Shown: positions 1 through 11,892, counted from the first letter of the stretch. The stretch is 64,000 bases of DNA from Humulus lupulus (GCF_963169125.1 NC_084802.1:21545107-21609106), one strand, 5' to 3'. Notes: generated by a model not told the origin, from the sequence alone. Numbers and translations are program-made.

Positions 1-617
1 AAATGTATATGCGACGGTGGCTACCTCTCATTCTGAGGCCTGGACGGTCCGGAGTTCGCTCGAGACGGGTCGGTTGCATTCTGCGCGTTTCCAAGGATTT
101 GAGTCCAAGCCTCTGCATGGGCTCGGTTGTTCCCAGTTCCCACTGGTACCTCCACAGTTGAATTAGCCGGAGCCTTGGCTCGGGTACTTCTTCGGGGTCT
201 CGAGGGAGCGGATGGCTCTGCTTGTGCCGGAGGTTGCTCTGGCCTCATTGTGGCAGCATTTTTTCGTGGACATCCACAAGGCCTGCGGGGAGGAACATGC
301 ACGTCCCTCGGAGGAAGGGCTTGGTTTTCATGCGGAGGTGGGGGCTGAGCCGCCCGAGCCTCTGCTGCTAACCTAGCCAACTCCTCATTCTGCTTATTAG
401 CTTCAGCCAATTATTTTTTCCGCTGCCGGTTCTCAAGTTCCACAATGGGAACATACCGTTCAGGACTGTAGTACATATCCTCATCCCTTGGAGGTACTGG
501 TGGTCCCCGATAATCGGAGGACTCGCTTCTCTCCTCAATATCCGGGTTTACCATTGGCTGCTTCCCAGGGCGTCTTGGATAGTTTTCTTCAGGAATGTTT
601 TGATCGTTTGTGGCCAT
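1..617 (-). pseudogene. Ty3/gypsy Gag-like N-terminal region, partial, with premature stops
   Basis: This is the start of the gag region of a minus-strand Ty3/gypsy element that leaves the window on the left. The probable ATG is at 617-615, just inside the PBS, and the protein begins MATNDQNIPEEN. The reading frame is hydrophilic, rich in Pro, Arg and Glu, and includes a PPPRDED-like stretch and a QNEELARLAAEARAAQPP segment, as in N-terminal Gag of plant Tat-type elements. An in-frame TAA lies at 413-411 and a TAG at 23-21; both interrupt one continuous frame, so this copy is dead. The call rests mainly on position next to LTR and PBS; composition alone would be weak. No capsid or zinc-knuckle segment falls inside the window. 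Confidence 0.65.
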
Positions 618-650
618 AACTTGTTCAGGGATCGCACTGCTTAAGGCTCT

Positions 651-664
651 CAAATAAAGCACCA
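651..664 (-). other. Primer binding site of the minus-strand gypsy element
   Basis: Read on the minus strand, TGGTGCTTTATTTG follows the LTR end after a short spacer. It begins with TGG, the complement of a tRNA CCA end. A closely similar PBS with TTGAGAG downstream recurs at 55091-55104, which links the two elements. Confidence 0.55.
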
Positions 665-667
665 AAC

Positions 668-1474
668 TGTTGACGCTGTTTTTCGTCAACTTGAAATGTA
701 GAGCACGTAAACAGTAAATAATTATGGCCTAAAAATACAACAAAACAAGGAGGATTATTTACATGGTTCAGCAGTTAACTCTGCCTAGTCCACGAGTCTT
801 TGTTATAAGAACTTAGGAAATTTCTGGAAATTCTTCAGAGATGAATTCTCCAGAGTTTCTCTCAAGATCACAAAATTTCGGTCCCTTACAAAGGTACATG
901 ACTTCTCTATTTATAGAGGAAGTCTCTGAATACTATCCCACACATTCAGGGAAGTTATTCTATATATTAATAAATTTAATGGCTTTAAAGCCTGTAACTC
1001 CTATAAACAAGGAAACGTCCCCTGAAGACCAGGGGGCGTGTAACTGACTAATAAATATCCCTTTATTGTAGGGAAGTTACAACAATAATATCTCTTGAAA
1101 GCATGGACTGTGTCTCTTCATGTGACCTATTAAGCCATTCAAGGTCAGCAATTGGCACCATGTCCGTCTAAGTCTCTGAGTGAAGTATAAGTTGTCTTGC
1201 TCTCCCAAAATCAGTTTGGAGAGGGTAAGTACCACCGAGGCCGCCTTATCCCGAGCTCACACCCAAGACAATCTCGGGCCACTTGATCTGAGGTTACCCG
1301 ACAATGGACGCACTCCAATATTCTATCTTTTGAGCTTGTAAGGACTTCGAGGCTGCCCAGCTTCAAGGTTCGGTGCATAGGGTGCAAACACGTATTCTAG
1401 ATATTGCGAGCTCACACCTGACGAAACCAGCTTTCGAGATTACAATTCTCAAGGCTCGAAATCTGGGTGTAACA
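668..1474 (-). mobile_element. 5' LTR of a minus-strand Ty3/gypsy element
   Basis: The 807-bp segment starts TGTTGACGCTG and ends GGTGTAACA, so it has TG...CA ends. On the minus strand a TATA box (TATAAATAG, about 907-915) gives the orientation, in agreement with the PBS and gag on its left. It also carries the 'ggttca...ctagtccacg' block near its left end that recurs in the LTRs at 44335, 55108 and about 11893. The other LTR is outside the window, so the target duplication cannot be tested. Confidence 0.75.
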
Positions 1475-2042
1475 ATTTTTACCTCTGAACTTTGACATAT
1501 ACCTTATTGTGCCTCCTTATTTTTTCGTTCAGTTAAAAATTTCTTCCGAACTATTCAAAGTATTGCAAAATGAGACTTTGTTCCAATTCCATCTATTTTT
1601 TGTGAGAGAATCGTCCATGTCATTTTTTTAATGCTTATGTGGCATTAAACAAAAAAATATTATTTAAAATAAAAAAAATATTTAAAATTTTAAAAATAAA
1701 AATAAATAAATAGAGTTAAATATATTGATTAGAAACCCTATTTTCTTAACAAAACGTTTTTCTCTCTTTTTCTCCCCTGGGGTTCTTCTTCTTCTTCTTC
1801 TCTGCTGAAGCCAGTTCGAACTGCCAAACATGAGGCTTGCGGATGCCATGAAGGTAGGTTGGCGGGAGGCTGATTTGGCGACAGCTCAAAGGTCAGTGGA
1901 AGGCTGCTAGATCTCGTGAATGAACGAATGGGTTAGGCTTGTCGAGGGCAACCATTGCCAGACTTTCGCAAACAGAGGAATGGGTGAGGCTTGCTTTGGG
2001 CGACGGTTGATAGACTTTGATGAACAAAGGGCTAGGAAGACA

Positions 2043-2556
2043 TGTTAGATTAAAATCCTATTTTATGGGCACATATGTATAATGTATAATGCTATTATAA
2101 AGTGTGATATAAAATTAAGTGACCAATTATGTTATAAATATCATATGGTATTAAAGTGTCATGGATTTAATGTGTAGAAACAGGAAAGTGAATTTTTTAA
2201 TTTTATAATGGGAAAAATTGGAAATCACTAATTATAAATTAGGGTTGTGGTCCCCTATATATATATGTATTATTCTATTCTGTCTGTCATCCCATTAACA
2301 GAAAAGAAAAGAGAGACTCTTCTCTCATAGAAATACATATTATATAGGAAGATTTAAACCCTATGTGCAATCTCCAACAATGGCCTCAGGTTAGTGCTTC
2401 CGCTCTTGTGTTAATATTCTTCTTTAATTTAGCAAAGGATCTATAGAATTATAATTTAGGATTTCTCATATATGCATTTATAATGACATGATTTTGGATT
2501 ATGTGTTACGGATTATTGTTTATTCATGTTATTTGAGTGTATTAGGAATTCTATCA
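2043..2556 (+). repeat. 5' LTR of the copia element
   Basis: This 514-bp LTR starts TGTTAGATTAAAATCC and ends TTCTATCA. A TATA-like run (ctatatatatatatg, about 2254-2268) lies upstream of the CT-rich sequence likely to hold the transcript start. It is nearly identical to 8194-8705. Confidence 0.93.
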
Positions 2557-2558
2557 AG

Positions 2559-2570
2559 TGGTATCAGAGC
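2559..2570 (+). other. Initiator tRNA-Met primer binding site
   Basis: TGGTATCAGAGC lies two bases after the 5' LTR. It is the standard plant copia PBS complementary to the 3' end of initiator methionine tRNA. Confidence 0.93.
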
Positions 2571-3134
2571 CACCTTTGCTTGAATTATTGAAGATTTAAT
2601 GGTTTTGTTTAAGAAATTTGTGGATTTATTAAAGTTAAGGTTTTGATGTTTTCTGGATTATAGATTGTTGAATCTTTTATTTATTTATTTTTAATTCACG
2701 ATTCAGATATATATATATGTGTTGAAAGAAGTTTTAAGAATATTGTATAACTTCTGCTTTAATTTTTTTTTCGGTGTGACATGTGCATATGCATAAAGGT
2801 TTTGTTATACTATATTGGGTCTTTGTTTCCGATTACCATTTTGAGTTTATAATAGGAGAGGTTATATATATTTTATAACTTGAATATATATATATATATA
2901 TGATATGATTTTTGTTTTACACGGCTACACTCATAGTTTTGAATAATTGACTTCAAATATATATATAATTGCTACTGTAGTCATTTATCAAATATATATA
3001 TATATTTATATATAATGTATAAATCAGACCCCATTAGTTTTCTACCTCATTTAGTCTAATGTATGTAAATATCTCCTAGCAATTATCTTTGATCTCATTA
3101 GTTTTCTTCCTCATTTAGTCATATATGTATATAC

Positions 3135-3155
3135 ATGTTAACAAGTTGTTAACAT
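3135..3155. repeat. Perfect 10-bp inverted repeat in the copia leader
   Basis: ATGTTAACAA and TTGTTAACAT flank a single G. The hairpin lies in the untranslated leader between PBS and gag, where packaging or dimerisation signals of retroelements usually lie; that role is inference only. Confidence 0.5.
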
Positions 3156-3774
3156 ACAACTTTCATATATACACATATAACATACATTTGTTAAATATGT
3201 GATTTTATATATGATTTATTTTTCAATTGTTATGATTGGTATTATATTTATATTTTCCAGTGACAATTAAATTCAAGTTTTGGTGTTTGGAAAATTTCTT
3301 AAGGATGTCTAATATTTTGAATAGATTAATTGAAACAATATGTTGCCAAAGTGACCTATTTTGTGTAAATTAATTTATTTAAAATATCAAGATGCTTGTG
3401 TGTTTGTAATTTATGCATATATTAACTGACCCAAAGGTAAGTGAATATTTCGTTGAATTTCATACACACCTGTGGTAATAAATGTGTGACAATTATAAGG
3501 TATTTTGTGTGAACAATATGTTAGTCCAAAGATTGACTTATTGTTTGACATAATTTATTGTCAATGTTTGATTGTTACAACAAGAGTATCGCTTACAGTT
3601 AATATTATTGTCCAAAGACTTAATATTAATGTTGTGCTTGGTATCTTGAGATGGGATTAACCAAATTTTGAATTTATTGTTTGATTATGCATATTGATGT
3701 GAGTTTGTTTTGTTCTATATTCAGCTAGTTCATCTTCTGCTGCCTCAATATCTGCTAATATTAATTTTATTCCT

Positions 3775-6700
3775 ATGCTTAGTGGGACCAATTTCAAGGA
3801 TTGGAAAAGGAACTTACTTATAGTTCTGGGATGTATGGATTTAGACCATGCATTAAGGAAAGAACAACTTGCACCTCTCACTAAGGAAAGCACCCGTGAT
3901 GAGAAAATGGATTTTGAGAGGTGGGATCGTTCAAATCGCATGATTTTAATGATTATGAAACATAGCATTTCAGAAGCCTTTTGGGGCACAGAATCCGAAG
4001 GGATTACTAAGGCCAAGAATTTCCTTAAACAAATTGAGGAACGTTTTGCTAAAAATGATAAGGTTGAAATGACAACACTTCTAGGTTCTTTGATGACCAT
4101 GAAGTATAAGGGTCAAGGAAATGTAAGGGGGTACATTATGGAAATGCATCATATTGTCTCAAGACTTAAGACTCTTAAGATCGAGCTTTCTGATGATGTG
4201 CTTGTGCTTATGGTTTTGTTAACACTTCCTGCACAGTTTAACTAATTTAAAATTACTTATAACTGTCAAAAGGAGAAATGGACTCTCAATGAACTCATTT
4301 CTCATTGTGTGCAAGAGGAAGAAAGGTTAAAAAAGGACAAAACTGAAAGTGCTCACTTGGTCACTGCCTCTAAGGATAAGGGCAAGAAAAGGAAATCTGA
4401 GAATGAAGCTACTAAGGGTCGAGCCCAAAAGAAACAACAGAAGGATTCAGAAGGTTGTTACTTTTGCAACAAGCCTAGACATGTGAAGAAAGATTGTGCC
4501 AAGTATCACGCATGGCGTGCAAAGAAATGTATGATTCTTACTTTGGTCTGTTCTGAGGTTAATTTAGCCTCAGTACCTAGGAACACTTGGTGGATAGATT
4601 CTGGTGCTACTACTCACATAAGTGTTTCTATGCAGGGTTGCCTGAGCTCCCGAAAGCCAAGTGATGGTGAAAGACACATCTTCGTGGGCGATGGAAAATC
4701 GGTGGAAGTGGAAGCAATTGGGCATTTTAGGTTGTTGTTAGGAACTGGTTTTTATTTGGATTTGAAAGACACTTTTGTTGTACCGTCTTTTAGACGGAAT
4801 TTAATTTCTGTTTCTTTGTTGGACAAATTTGGATATTCTTGTTCTTTTGGAAACAATCAGTTTAATTTGTCTTTAAATTCAAATGTTGTTGGAAATGGTT
4901 ACTTGAATGCTTATGACGACCTTTATTTGATAGAAACAATTGCATCCTATAATGAAACCTTGCATGTGGAATCACGTGGTACTAAACGTAAATTAAATAA
5001 GGACAATTCAGCGTCATTATGGCATAAGCGCTTAGGTCATATCTCAAAAGGTAGAGTTGAGCGCCTTGTGTCTGATGGCATTTTAGAATCTCTTGGCTTC
5101 ACAGACTTTGATGTTTGTGTCGATTGTATCAAGGGAAAACAAACCAAGACTAAGAGATTAGGTGCCAACAGATCTTCAGATGTCTTAGAATTGATTCATA
5201 CAGATATTTGTGGGCCATTCCCTACAGCATCATGGAATGGTCAACAATATTTCATATCATTCATAGACGATTACTCACGTTATGGGTACCTATATCTCAT
5301 TCATGAAAAGTCCCAATCTCTGGATGTGTTCAAAGCTTATAAAGCTGAAGTTGAGAATCAACTCAACAAAAGGATTAAAAATGTCAGATCTGATCGTGGT
5401 GGTGAGTACTACGGTAGATATGATGGCTCAGGCGAACAACGTCTAGGATCGTTTGCTAAATTCCTAGAGGAATGCGGTATTGTCCCACAGTACACCATGC
5501 CAGGATCACTTAGCATGAATGGTGTTGCTAAAAGACACAATAGGACTCTTAAGGATATGGTAAGAAGTATGATTGCTCATTCTACCTTACCCGAGTCCCT
5601 CTGGGGAGAAGCATTAAAGACAGCAGCTTACATTCTGAATAGAGTACCAACTAAAGCAGTTGCAAAAACACCTTATGAGCTTTGGATAGGTTGAAAGCCT
5701 AGTCTAAAACACTTTCACATTTTGGGATGTCCAGCTGAGGCAAGGCCTTATAAGCCACATGAACAAAAATTGGACTCCAAAACAGTGAGCAGCTACTTTA
5801 TTGGTTATTCTGAGCAATCTAGGGGATATAAGTTTTATGATCCCACAATTAAAAAAAATTTTGAGACGGGAACTGCAACATTTTTTGAGGATGTTGAGTT
5901 TGGGGGGAGAAATAAGGTTAGAGACATTGCTTTTGAGGAGGAATTGAGTTCAAACTCAGCTCCTACTATCATTTTTGACAATGTTCAGGCTTCTACACCT
6001 GTCATTGTTCAAGAAATGAATCCAGAACCTCAACAAGACAATGTTGAACAACCCCTAAATCAAGATGAGGTAATTTTTCCAGAAGAACAAACTCAACAAC
6101 CTCAAGAACCAGAGCCATCAAGAAGGTCCACAAGAGAAAGAAGAAATGCCATTTCAAATGATTATGTTGTATTTCTTCAAGAACATGAGGATGATAATGG
6201 AATGATGTAAGATGATCCAATCAATTTTCATCAGGCCGTTAAAAGTTCTAACTCTCAAAAGTGGATTGATGCCATGAAAGAAGAGTATAAGTCTATGCAA
6301 GACAATAAAGTTTGGGAACTTGTCCCATTACCAGACGGTGCAAAACCAATTGGTTGTAAATGGATATTTAAAACCAAGAGGGATGCAAATGGTAATGTGG
6401 AGAGGTATAAAGCGCGTCTTGTAGCTAAATGCTATACTCAGAAAGAAGGCATTGATTATATAGAGACTTTCTCTCCAGTTTCATCGAAAGATTCTTTTAG
6501 AATAATAATGACACTTGTTGCTCACCTTGATCTTGAACTACATCAGATGGATGTTAAAACTGCGTTTCTCAATGGAGACATTGACGAGACAATTTATATG
6601 GTGCAACCAGAAAACTTTGTGTCGGGAGACCCGAAGAATATGGTTTGCAAATTGACAAAATCCATCTATGGACTCAAGCAAGCTTCTCGTCAATGGTATT

Positions 6701-7795
6701 ACAAATTTCATCAAGTAATTATCTCATTCGGTTTTGAGATGAATGTTGTTGATGATTGTGTATATCATAAGTTCAGTGGGAGTAAGTATATATTCCTGGT
6801 TCTATATGTTGATGACATATTGCTTGCCACTAATGATATAGGCTTATTGCACGAAACCAAGAGATTTCTATCTAAGCATTTTGAGATGAAAGATCTTGGG
6901 GATGCCTCTTTTGTATTAGGAATTCAGATACATTGAGATCGTTCTCGAGGTATTCTTGGATTATCACAAAAGAGCTATATCGATAAAGTACTCAAAAGAT
7001 TTGGCATGCAAGATTGTACTAGGTGATACCCCTATTGCTAAAGGAGACAAATTCAGTCTTAGTCAGTGCCCTAAAAGTAACCTTGAAATTCAGGAAATGC
7101 AAAAGATTCCCTATGCATCAGCTGTTGGGAGTCTGATGTATGCTCAAGTTTGTACGCGTCCGGATATTGCGTACATTATTGGAATGTTAGGAAGATATTT
7201 AAGCAACCCTAGTATGGACCATTGGATAGCAGCCAAGAGGGTTATGAGGTATCTTCAGAGAACAAAAGGTTACATGCTCACATATAAGAAATCAGATCAT
7301 TTGGAAGTCGTAGGGTATTTTGATTCTGATTTCGCTGGGTGCCAAGATAGCAGAAAGTCTACATCAGGCTATATTTACATGTTAGCTGGAGGAGCTGTTT
7401 CTTGGAAAAGTGCCAAACAGACACTTGTAACTTCTTCCACTATGGCAGCAGAATTTGTAGCATGCTATGAGGCATCGAATCATGGAATATGGCTGTGAAA
7501 CTTTGTCACTGGGCTGCGCATTTTGGAGAATGTAGAAAGACCACTCAAGTTATTTTGTGATAATAATTCAGTAGTATTGTATTCCAACAACAATAGGAGC
7601 TCATCCAAGTCAAAGCATATTGACATAAAGTTCCTAGTTGTGAAAGAAAGAGTGCAAAGTGGACAAATATCCATAGAACACATTGGGACACACTCCATGA
7701 TAGCGGATCCGCTCACAAAGGGATTACCACCCAAGGTCTTTCATGAGCACATTGCTCATATGGGTGTGGTATTGTTTGAGGATATCATGATTTAG
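3775..7795 (+). pseudogene. Copia gag-pol polyprotein, degenerate
   Basis: Gag starts at the ATG at 3775 or slightly upstream (the frame is open from about 3718). It includes GTNFKDWKRNL, the UBN2-type region, and a zinc knuckle at about 4456-4497 (C-x2-C-x4-H-x4-C, with Arg where Gly usually precedes His). Protease shows DSGATTHIS (about 4600). A GAG-pre-integrase block shows [10 protein letters not shown] (about 5017). Integrase shows HTDICGPF and FIDDYSRYG, but the third catalytic acidic residue is replaced by Lys at 5530-5532. RT has YVDDILLAT (about 6808). RNase H spans about 7290-7740 (DSDFAGCQDSRKS, ADPLTKGL). Breaks: TAA 4243-4245, TGA 5692-5694, TAA 6208-6210, TGA 6934-6936, a frame change near 7018, and TGA 7496-7498. 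This copy cannot make a working polyprotein. Confidence 0.93.
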
Positions 7796-8182
7796 TGGGA
7801 GTTTGTATTTTATTTGCTTTATGTTTATTTCAAACATTTATGTATTTGGTTATTTTCTGATCAGAAATGAAGTTTTTCAATTCATTCACTCTGTTTTTGT
7901 TATTCTGACCTCACTAAAGTTTAAGGAGGACCAGTTGGAAATAGACATGTTTGGTTCACATTGCATGTAATTTCCATGCTACACATCCATGATTGATCTA
8001 TGTCATTTGATTGTATTTGTATATGTGACCATTGATGGGTTTAGTCATGATTAATATGACAAAGACCGCTTTGATCCTATATGGATATGGTTGATGGACA
8101 AGATTGTTAAAGAATACCTTTATATGATAGCAAAATTTTGAGCTCATAAGGTTGTACATTTATAAGGAAACATATGTTGCCC

Positions 8183-8193
8183 AAGTGGGAGAT
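8183..8193 (+). other. Polypurine tract of the copia element
   Basis: AAGTGGGAGAT lies immediately before the 3' LTR. It is the usual place and form of the plus-strand priming site in plant copia elements. Confidence 0.85.
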
Positions 8194-8705
8194 TGTTGGA
8201 TTAAAATCCTATTTTATGGGCACATATGTATAATTTATAATGCTATTATAAAGTGTGATATAAAATTAAGTGACCAATTATGTTATAAATATCATATGGT
8301 ATTAAAGTGTCATGGATTTAATGTGTAACAATAGAAAAGTGAATTTTTTAATTTTATAATGGGAAAAATTGGAAATCACTAATTATAAATTAGGGTTGTG
8401 GTCCCATATATATATGTATTATTCTATTCTGTCTGTCATCCCATTAACAGAAAAGAAAAGAGAGACTCTTCTCTCATAGAAATACATATTATATAGGAAG
8501 ATTTAAACTCTATGTGCAATCTCCAACAATGGCCTCAGGTTAGTGCTTCCGCTCTTGTGTTAATATTCTTCTTTAATTTAGCAAAGGATCTATAGAATTA
8601 TAATTTAGGATCTCTCATATATGCATTTATAATGACATGATTTTGGATTATGTGTTACGGATTATTGTTTATTCATGTCATTTGAGTGTATTAGGAATTC
8701 TATCA
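8194..8705 (+). repeat. 3' LTR of the copia element
   Basis: This 512-bp LTR (TGTTGGATT...TTCTATCA) is nearly identical to 2043-2556. Differences include a few substitutions and a shorter TA run. It is followed by agacc, the partner of agaca upstream of the 5' LTR. Confidence 0.93.
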
Positions 8706-8899
8706 AGACCTGCATATCATTTTTTTTTGTTGCATAATGGGGCTCATATATGGGGATGGGTTCGTTGGGTTGCCATGGATGGCAAGGACGATTGATGGCG
8801 GGTCTAACCTCTTCGTCAAACTTGTTAGTCGAATTTCTGGGTTTTCATTCAATTCAATGTTCATACTTATTTTTTTGGGTTTCTATTCAGTGTTCATAC

Positions 8900-11043
8900 T
8901 GTAACGCCCTGGTTACCCCAGAACAGTTACGGTGAACAGTGAACCGGAAATTTGACTCGCTACCCGAGTCCTTTGGTTAAAAACGTGCTCTAGGTACTAT
9001 TAACAGGTTAAGGTGAAAACCAATAAAAAGGAAAGGCTACGTTTCATTCAGTAAATAAACTGCTCATGAGCCTTTCAAAATGTTTACAAGTAGTTCGTAA
9101 TACAAAAGAGTTGCTACAGTTTCAAATTTACGATCCCCACCGGCCTAAGCGGCAAAAATAGGGTAAACCCCTAGTCCCTCTGAGAACTCTTTGATCGTGG
9201 CGGTCAAGCGGCCCTGTATGTACACCACATCACCCAAGCTCTCCACTCAGGGTTGGTTAAGCTTTTCCTTCCCTTTACTTGCACCACATAGCACCCATGA
9301 GCCAAGGCCCAGCAAGAAAACATAGTAAAACATGATATAATATCAACAACGATCATAATAACCATTCAGGACTATCAGTCCAACAAATAGGTGACAATAG
9401 CCAAAAGTCACAATAATGAGCATCTCTCCCTCTAGCCATGTGACGTTAGGGTCACCAGGGCTTAACTGATAGGTGAATCTTTCATAAACTTGTTCAGGAC
9501 AGGTGCATGGTGATTGGTCACCAACATAACCTTCCTCACGACTCTAGAGTCGAAACTATGGACAACGTCCCTTAGCCACGTGACAAACGGTCACCGGGGT
9601 CATATACCTTGGCTATAGTCATCTGGTCGTAAACCAGGCAAGCGCTTATAAGTTCTTCGACCCTAGGGTCGGTCTAGCATTAATGCCATAGAGCCATTCA
9701 ATGCATGATTATCGACTTTAGAGTCGGTCCCTGACTAGTCAGTGTCTTAAACAAGTAATCAGCGTATAACAACATTTAATATGCGATCCACGTCCACATA
9801 TATCAACCAACATGCTCCAATATCAAACCATGCATGTCATATACCTATACAGGGTGCAACTGTATTCATACACCGTTGTCTTACCTCTGGTTCGAGTGAA
9901 AGTTATTATATGAACAACCCCTGAGAACGATCAACCTTTAAATTCCTTGAGGGTCACCTGGTCATAACCAAATTATAGAATTTATCAATAAAAATGACAA
10001 CTGAGGGTTCCCAAACCAAATCCCAGCCCCCGAGACATCAAATACTACCCAACCGGGTACTAAGTCCAACCCCGAGGCCTATGGTTTGAATCCCCAAGCT
10101 AAAAACCACTTTTTAACAAAATTGGCCTTAAGGGCCGCGGCCCTCCTCTGCTGCGCCGCGGCACGCCCTTAAACAGAGAGGGCCCCCTGCCTGCCAAACG
10201 CCAAGGGCTGCGGCGCACCCCTGCTGCGCCGCGGCGCCCAGCCGAGAACAGCAAGAACGCCCTTAACGAACCAGATTTTCCCTGTGCAATTTCCTCTCAA
10301 ACCAGCCCTTCAAACCTTCATAAAACCTCCTCCAAACATATAATTGAGCCTCCAAACAACACCCTTAGCTCACTCTCATCAAACCCCAATCAAACTAACA
10401 CTAAAACCCCCTTTAATTCTCACTTCCCACATCAAAACGTAAGCTGAAAACCAACAATCAAAACAGAGCATGTATAAAAACCAGTGGCTAAAGCTCACCT
10501 TGGAACCAGTTTTGGACCTCCCTCACAAGCTAAATCAGGTCTCCAATCCAGCCCTTAAGTTTCCCTAGCTTGAATCTCCACCAAGAACTCAAAACCCTCA
10601 AAGAGAAGTGAAGAAGATGAAGCAAGGAGAAGGTACGGGAAGAGAAGGGAATTGCCTCTGCTTTTACTCTGTTTATTCTACAGCCTTCTAAACCTCTTAA
10701 GTCACATATATCCTCCCAAAAAGACCAAAATACCCTTGTGTCATCTTAAGCCTCTAAAACCATCACAAGGGAAAAATTGGTACTTTTAGCTTAACCCGTT
10801 AATTATAATTAACGCTTCCCAATTCCCGCTAATCTCAAAATCCTCAAACACCAATAATTCATATCCCGTTACCCTAAAATCCCCGGTAAACAAATGTGGA
10901 CTCACATGCATGCATGTAACATCATATTATAATACAATTCTCATAAACATGCATAAACACATTTAATGGCATAATTAAACAGTTATGACCCTCCCGGCCT
11001 ACTAATCCAGCCATTAATCATAATAGGGAATCCGGGCATTACA
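8900..11043 (-). mobile_element. Solo Ty3/gypsy LTR, minus orientation, perfect target duplication
   Basis: This 2144-bp LTR starts TGTAACGCCC and ends GGGCATTACA, flanked by catac on both sides (8895-8899 and 11044-11048). Orientation is set by homology to 61024-63230, where PPT and pol fix the direction. Marker blocks are shared with the other LTRs of this family: 'caccacatagcacccatgag' (about 9281), a series of short palindromes (9430-9760) and a GC-rich block (about 10130-10255). No internal retrotransposon sequence adjoins it, so it is a product of LTR-LTR recombination. Confidence 0.95.
10130..10255. other. GC-rich island within the LTR
   Basis: This CpG-dense block has repeated 'ctgctgcgccgcgg' units in an otherwise AT-rich LTR. 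Equivalent GC blocks sit in the same relative place in the LTRs at about 15015-15135, 17105-17225, 21125-21245, 24085-24215 and 62080-62215. Confidence 0.6.
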
Positions 11044-11834
11044 CATACAATATATGTTTGGGATTTATTTTACCTTTGTTCTGTTATATGTTCTTGCGTA
11101 ATTATTCTTTGTTCTATGTTCATGGTTGAAGCAAGAAGAAAAACAAACCTTTAATTTAAAATGATAAAAAAATTCAATTAAAATGAGGACTTGCTTTTAG
11201 TTAATGACTAAATTTCTATACTCAACACATGGAGTAAAAATTATAGTCTCTGTATTTGTTTAGTATTTACCTGGTGCATCGACAATAATATATAAGCTGA
11301 AGGGGATATGCTCTTTCATATGCATTTTTTAAATGACTATCTGCAAGAGTGAGGAATGCTTGGCCTATGATGCACATCAGTTCTTTCAAGAAAAATGATT
11401 TATTTGTTTGGATGTCAAGTCCTATTATTATGCGCTTAATTATGTACAATCAAAATAATATTATTTTAATTTTTAATGAATGAAAATATTTTTAATTTTT
11501 TTTTCTAATTTAAAATAATTAAATATATTATTTTAAATTTAATAAAAATATATTTTTTAATTTTTTTATTTAAATTACACACGTTCGATGAGAATTTTTA
11601 ACAGGCTGAAAAATTCGGGGGCATGATATGATAGTGATAATAGTTCGGGAGGCAAAAATCCTAAACAACCTAAATTTTATTATTCAAATTTGAGTTCAAA
11701 GTACCAAATATGTACAATTTCAAATTACAAATGACCATATGAGCATTATTGAAAACATAAGGTACCAAGTTTGCATTTCGATAAAACACAATATACCAAA
11801 TGATTATATTCCCTATAATTATACACGAAGAAGA

Positions 11835-11892
11835 ATGGCATTGTCTTCTAGCTTTCGACGCATTCTGAGATCTTCTCAACTTGGTGCCAATC
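11835..11892 (+). pseudogene. Possible first exon of a mitochondrial RRM protein gene, cut off by insertions
   Basis: An ATG at 11835 opens a short frame reading MALSSSFRRILRSSQLGAN. It is rich in Ser, Arg, Leu and Ala and has no acidic residues, as expected of a plant mitochondrial presequence. The frame runs into an LTR-like sequence at about 11893. The RRM-coding remnant of what may be the same gene resumes at about 26336, after the LTR nest. The bases cttggtgccaatc at the boundary also resemble the PBS side of a minus-strand gypsy element, so part of this could be element sequence. The sequence upstream (11664-11834) shows nothing else. Confidence 0.45.

Larger units (their letters stand above)
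2043..8705 (+). mobile_element. Ty1/copia LTR retrotransposon, full length, coding region broken
   Basis: This is a complete plus-strand copia element: LTR 2043-2556, PBS 2559, an AT-rich leader of about 1.1 kb, a gag-pol frame with the copia order (Gag, protease, integrase, RT, RNase H), a PPT ending at 8193, and LTR 8194-8705. Flanking bases agaca (2038-2042) and agacc (8706-8710) are a 5-bp target duplication with one mismatch. The LTRs differ at only about a dozen places by eye. It sits inside the inverted-arm unit at 1475-11662 and is not nested in any other LTR element. Confidence 0.95.
1475..11662. repeat. Possible DNA-transposon-like unit with diverged inverted arms, filled by later insertions
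   Basis: The segment at about 1475-1566 (starting tttttacctctgaact) and the reverse complement of about 11571-11662 (starting tttttgcctcccgaact) share about 90 bp of clear but diverged similarity, including the shared ttaaaaatt core. With the copia element (2043-8705) and the solo LTR (8900-11043) removed, about 1.4 kb remains between the arms. That remainder (1700-2042, 8706-8899, 11044-11560) holds no recognisable gene. It has a CTT microsatellite at 1786-1801 and long A/T runs. It could be a MULE-like or fold-back element; no target duplication was identified, partly because the left arm abuts the gypsy LTR. Confidence 0.4.

Noticed and set aside
6002..6220. Minus-strand ORF opposite the copia pol
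   Set aside because: It is a shadow of the pol frame.
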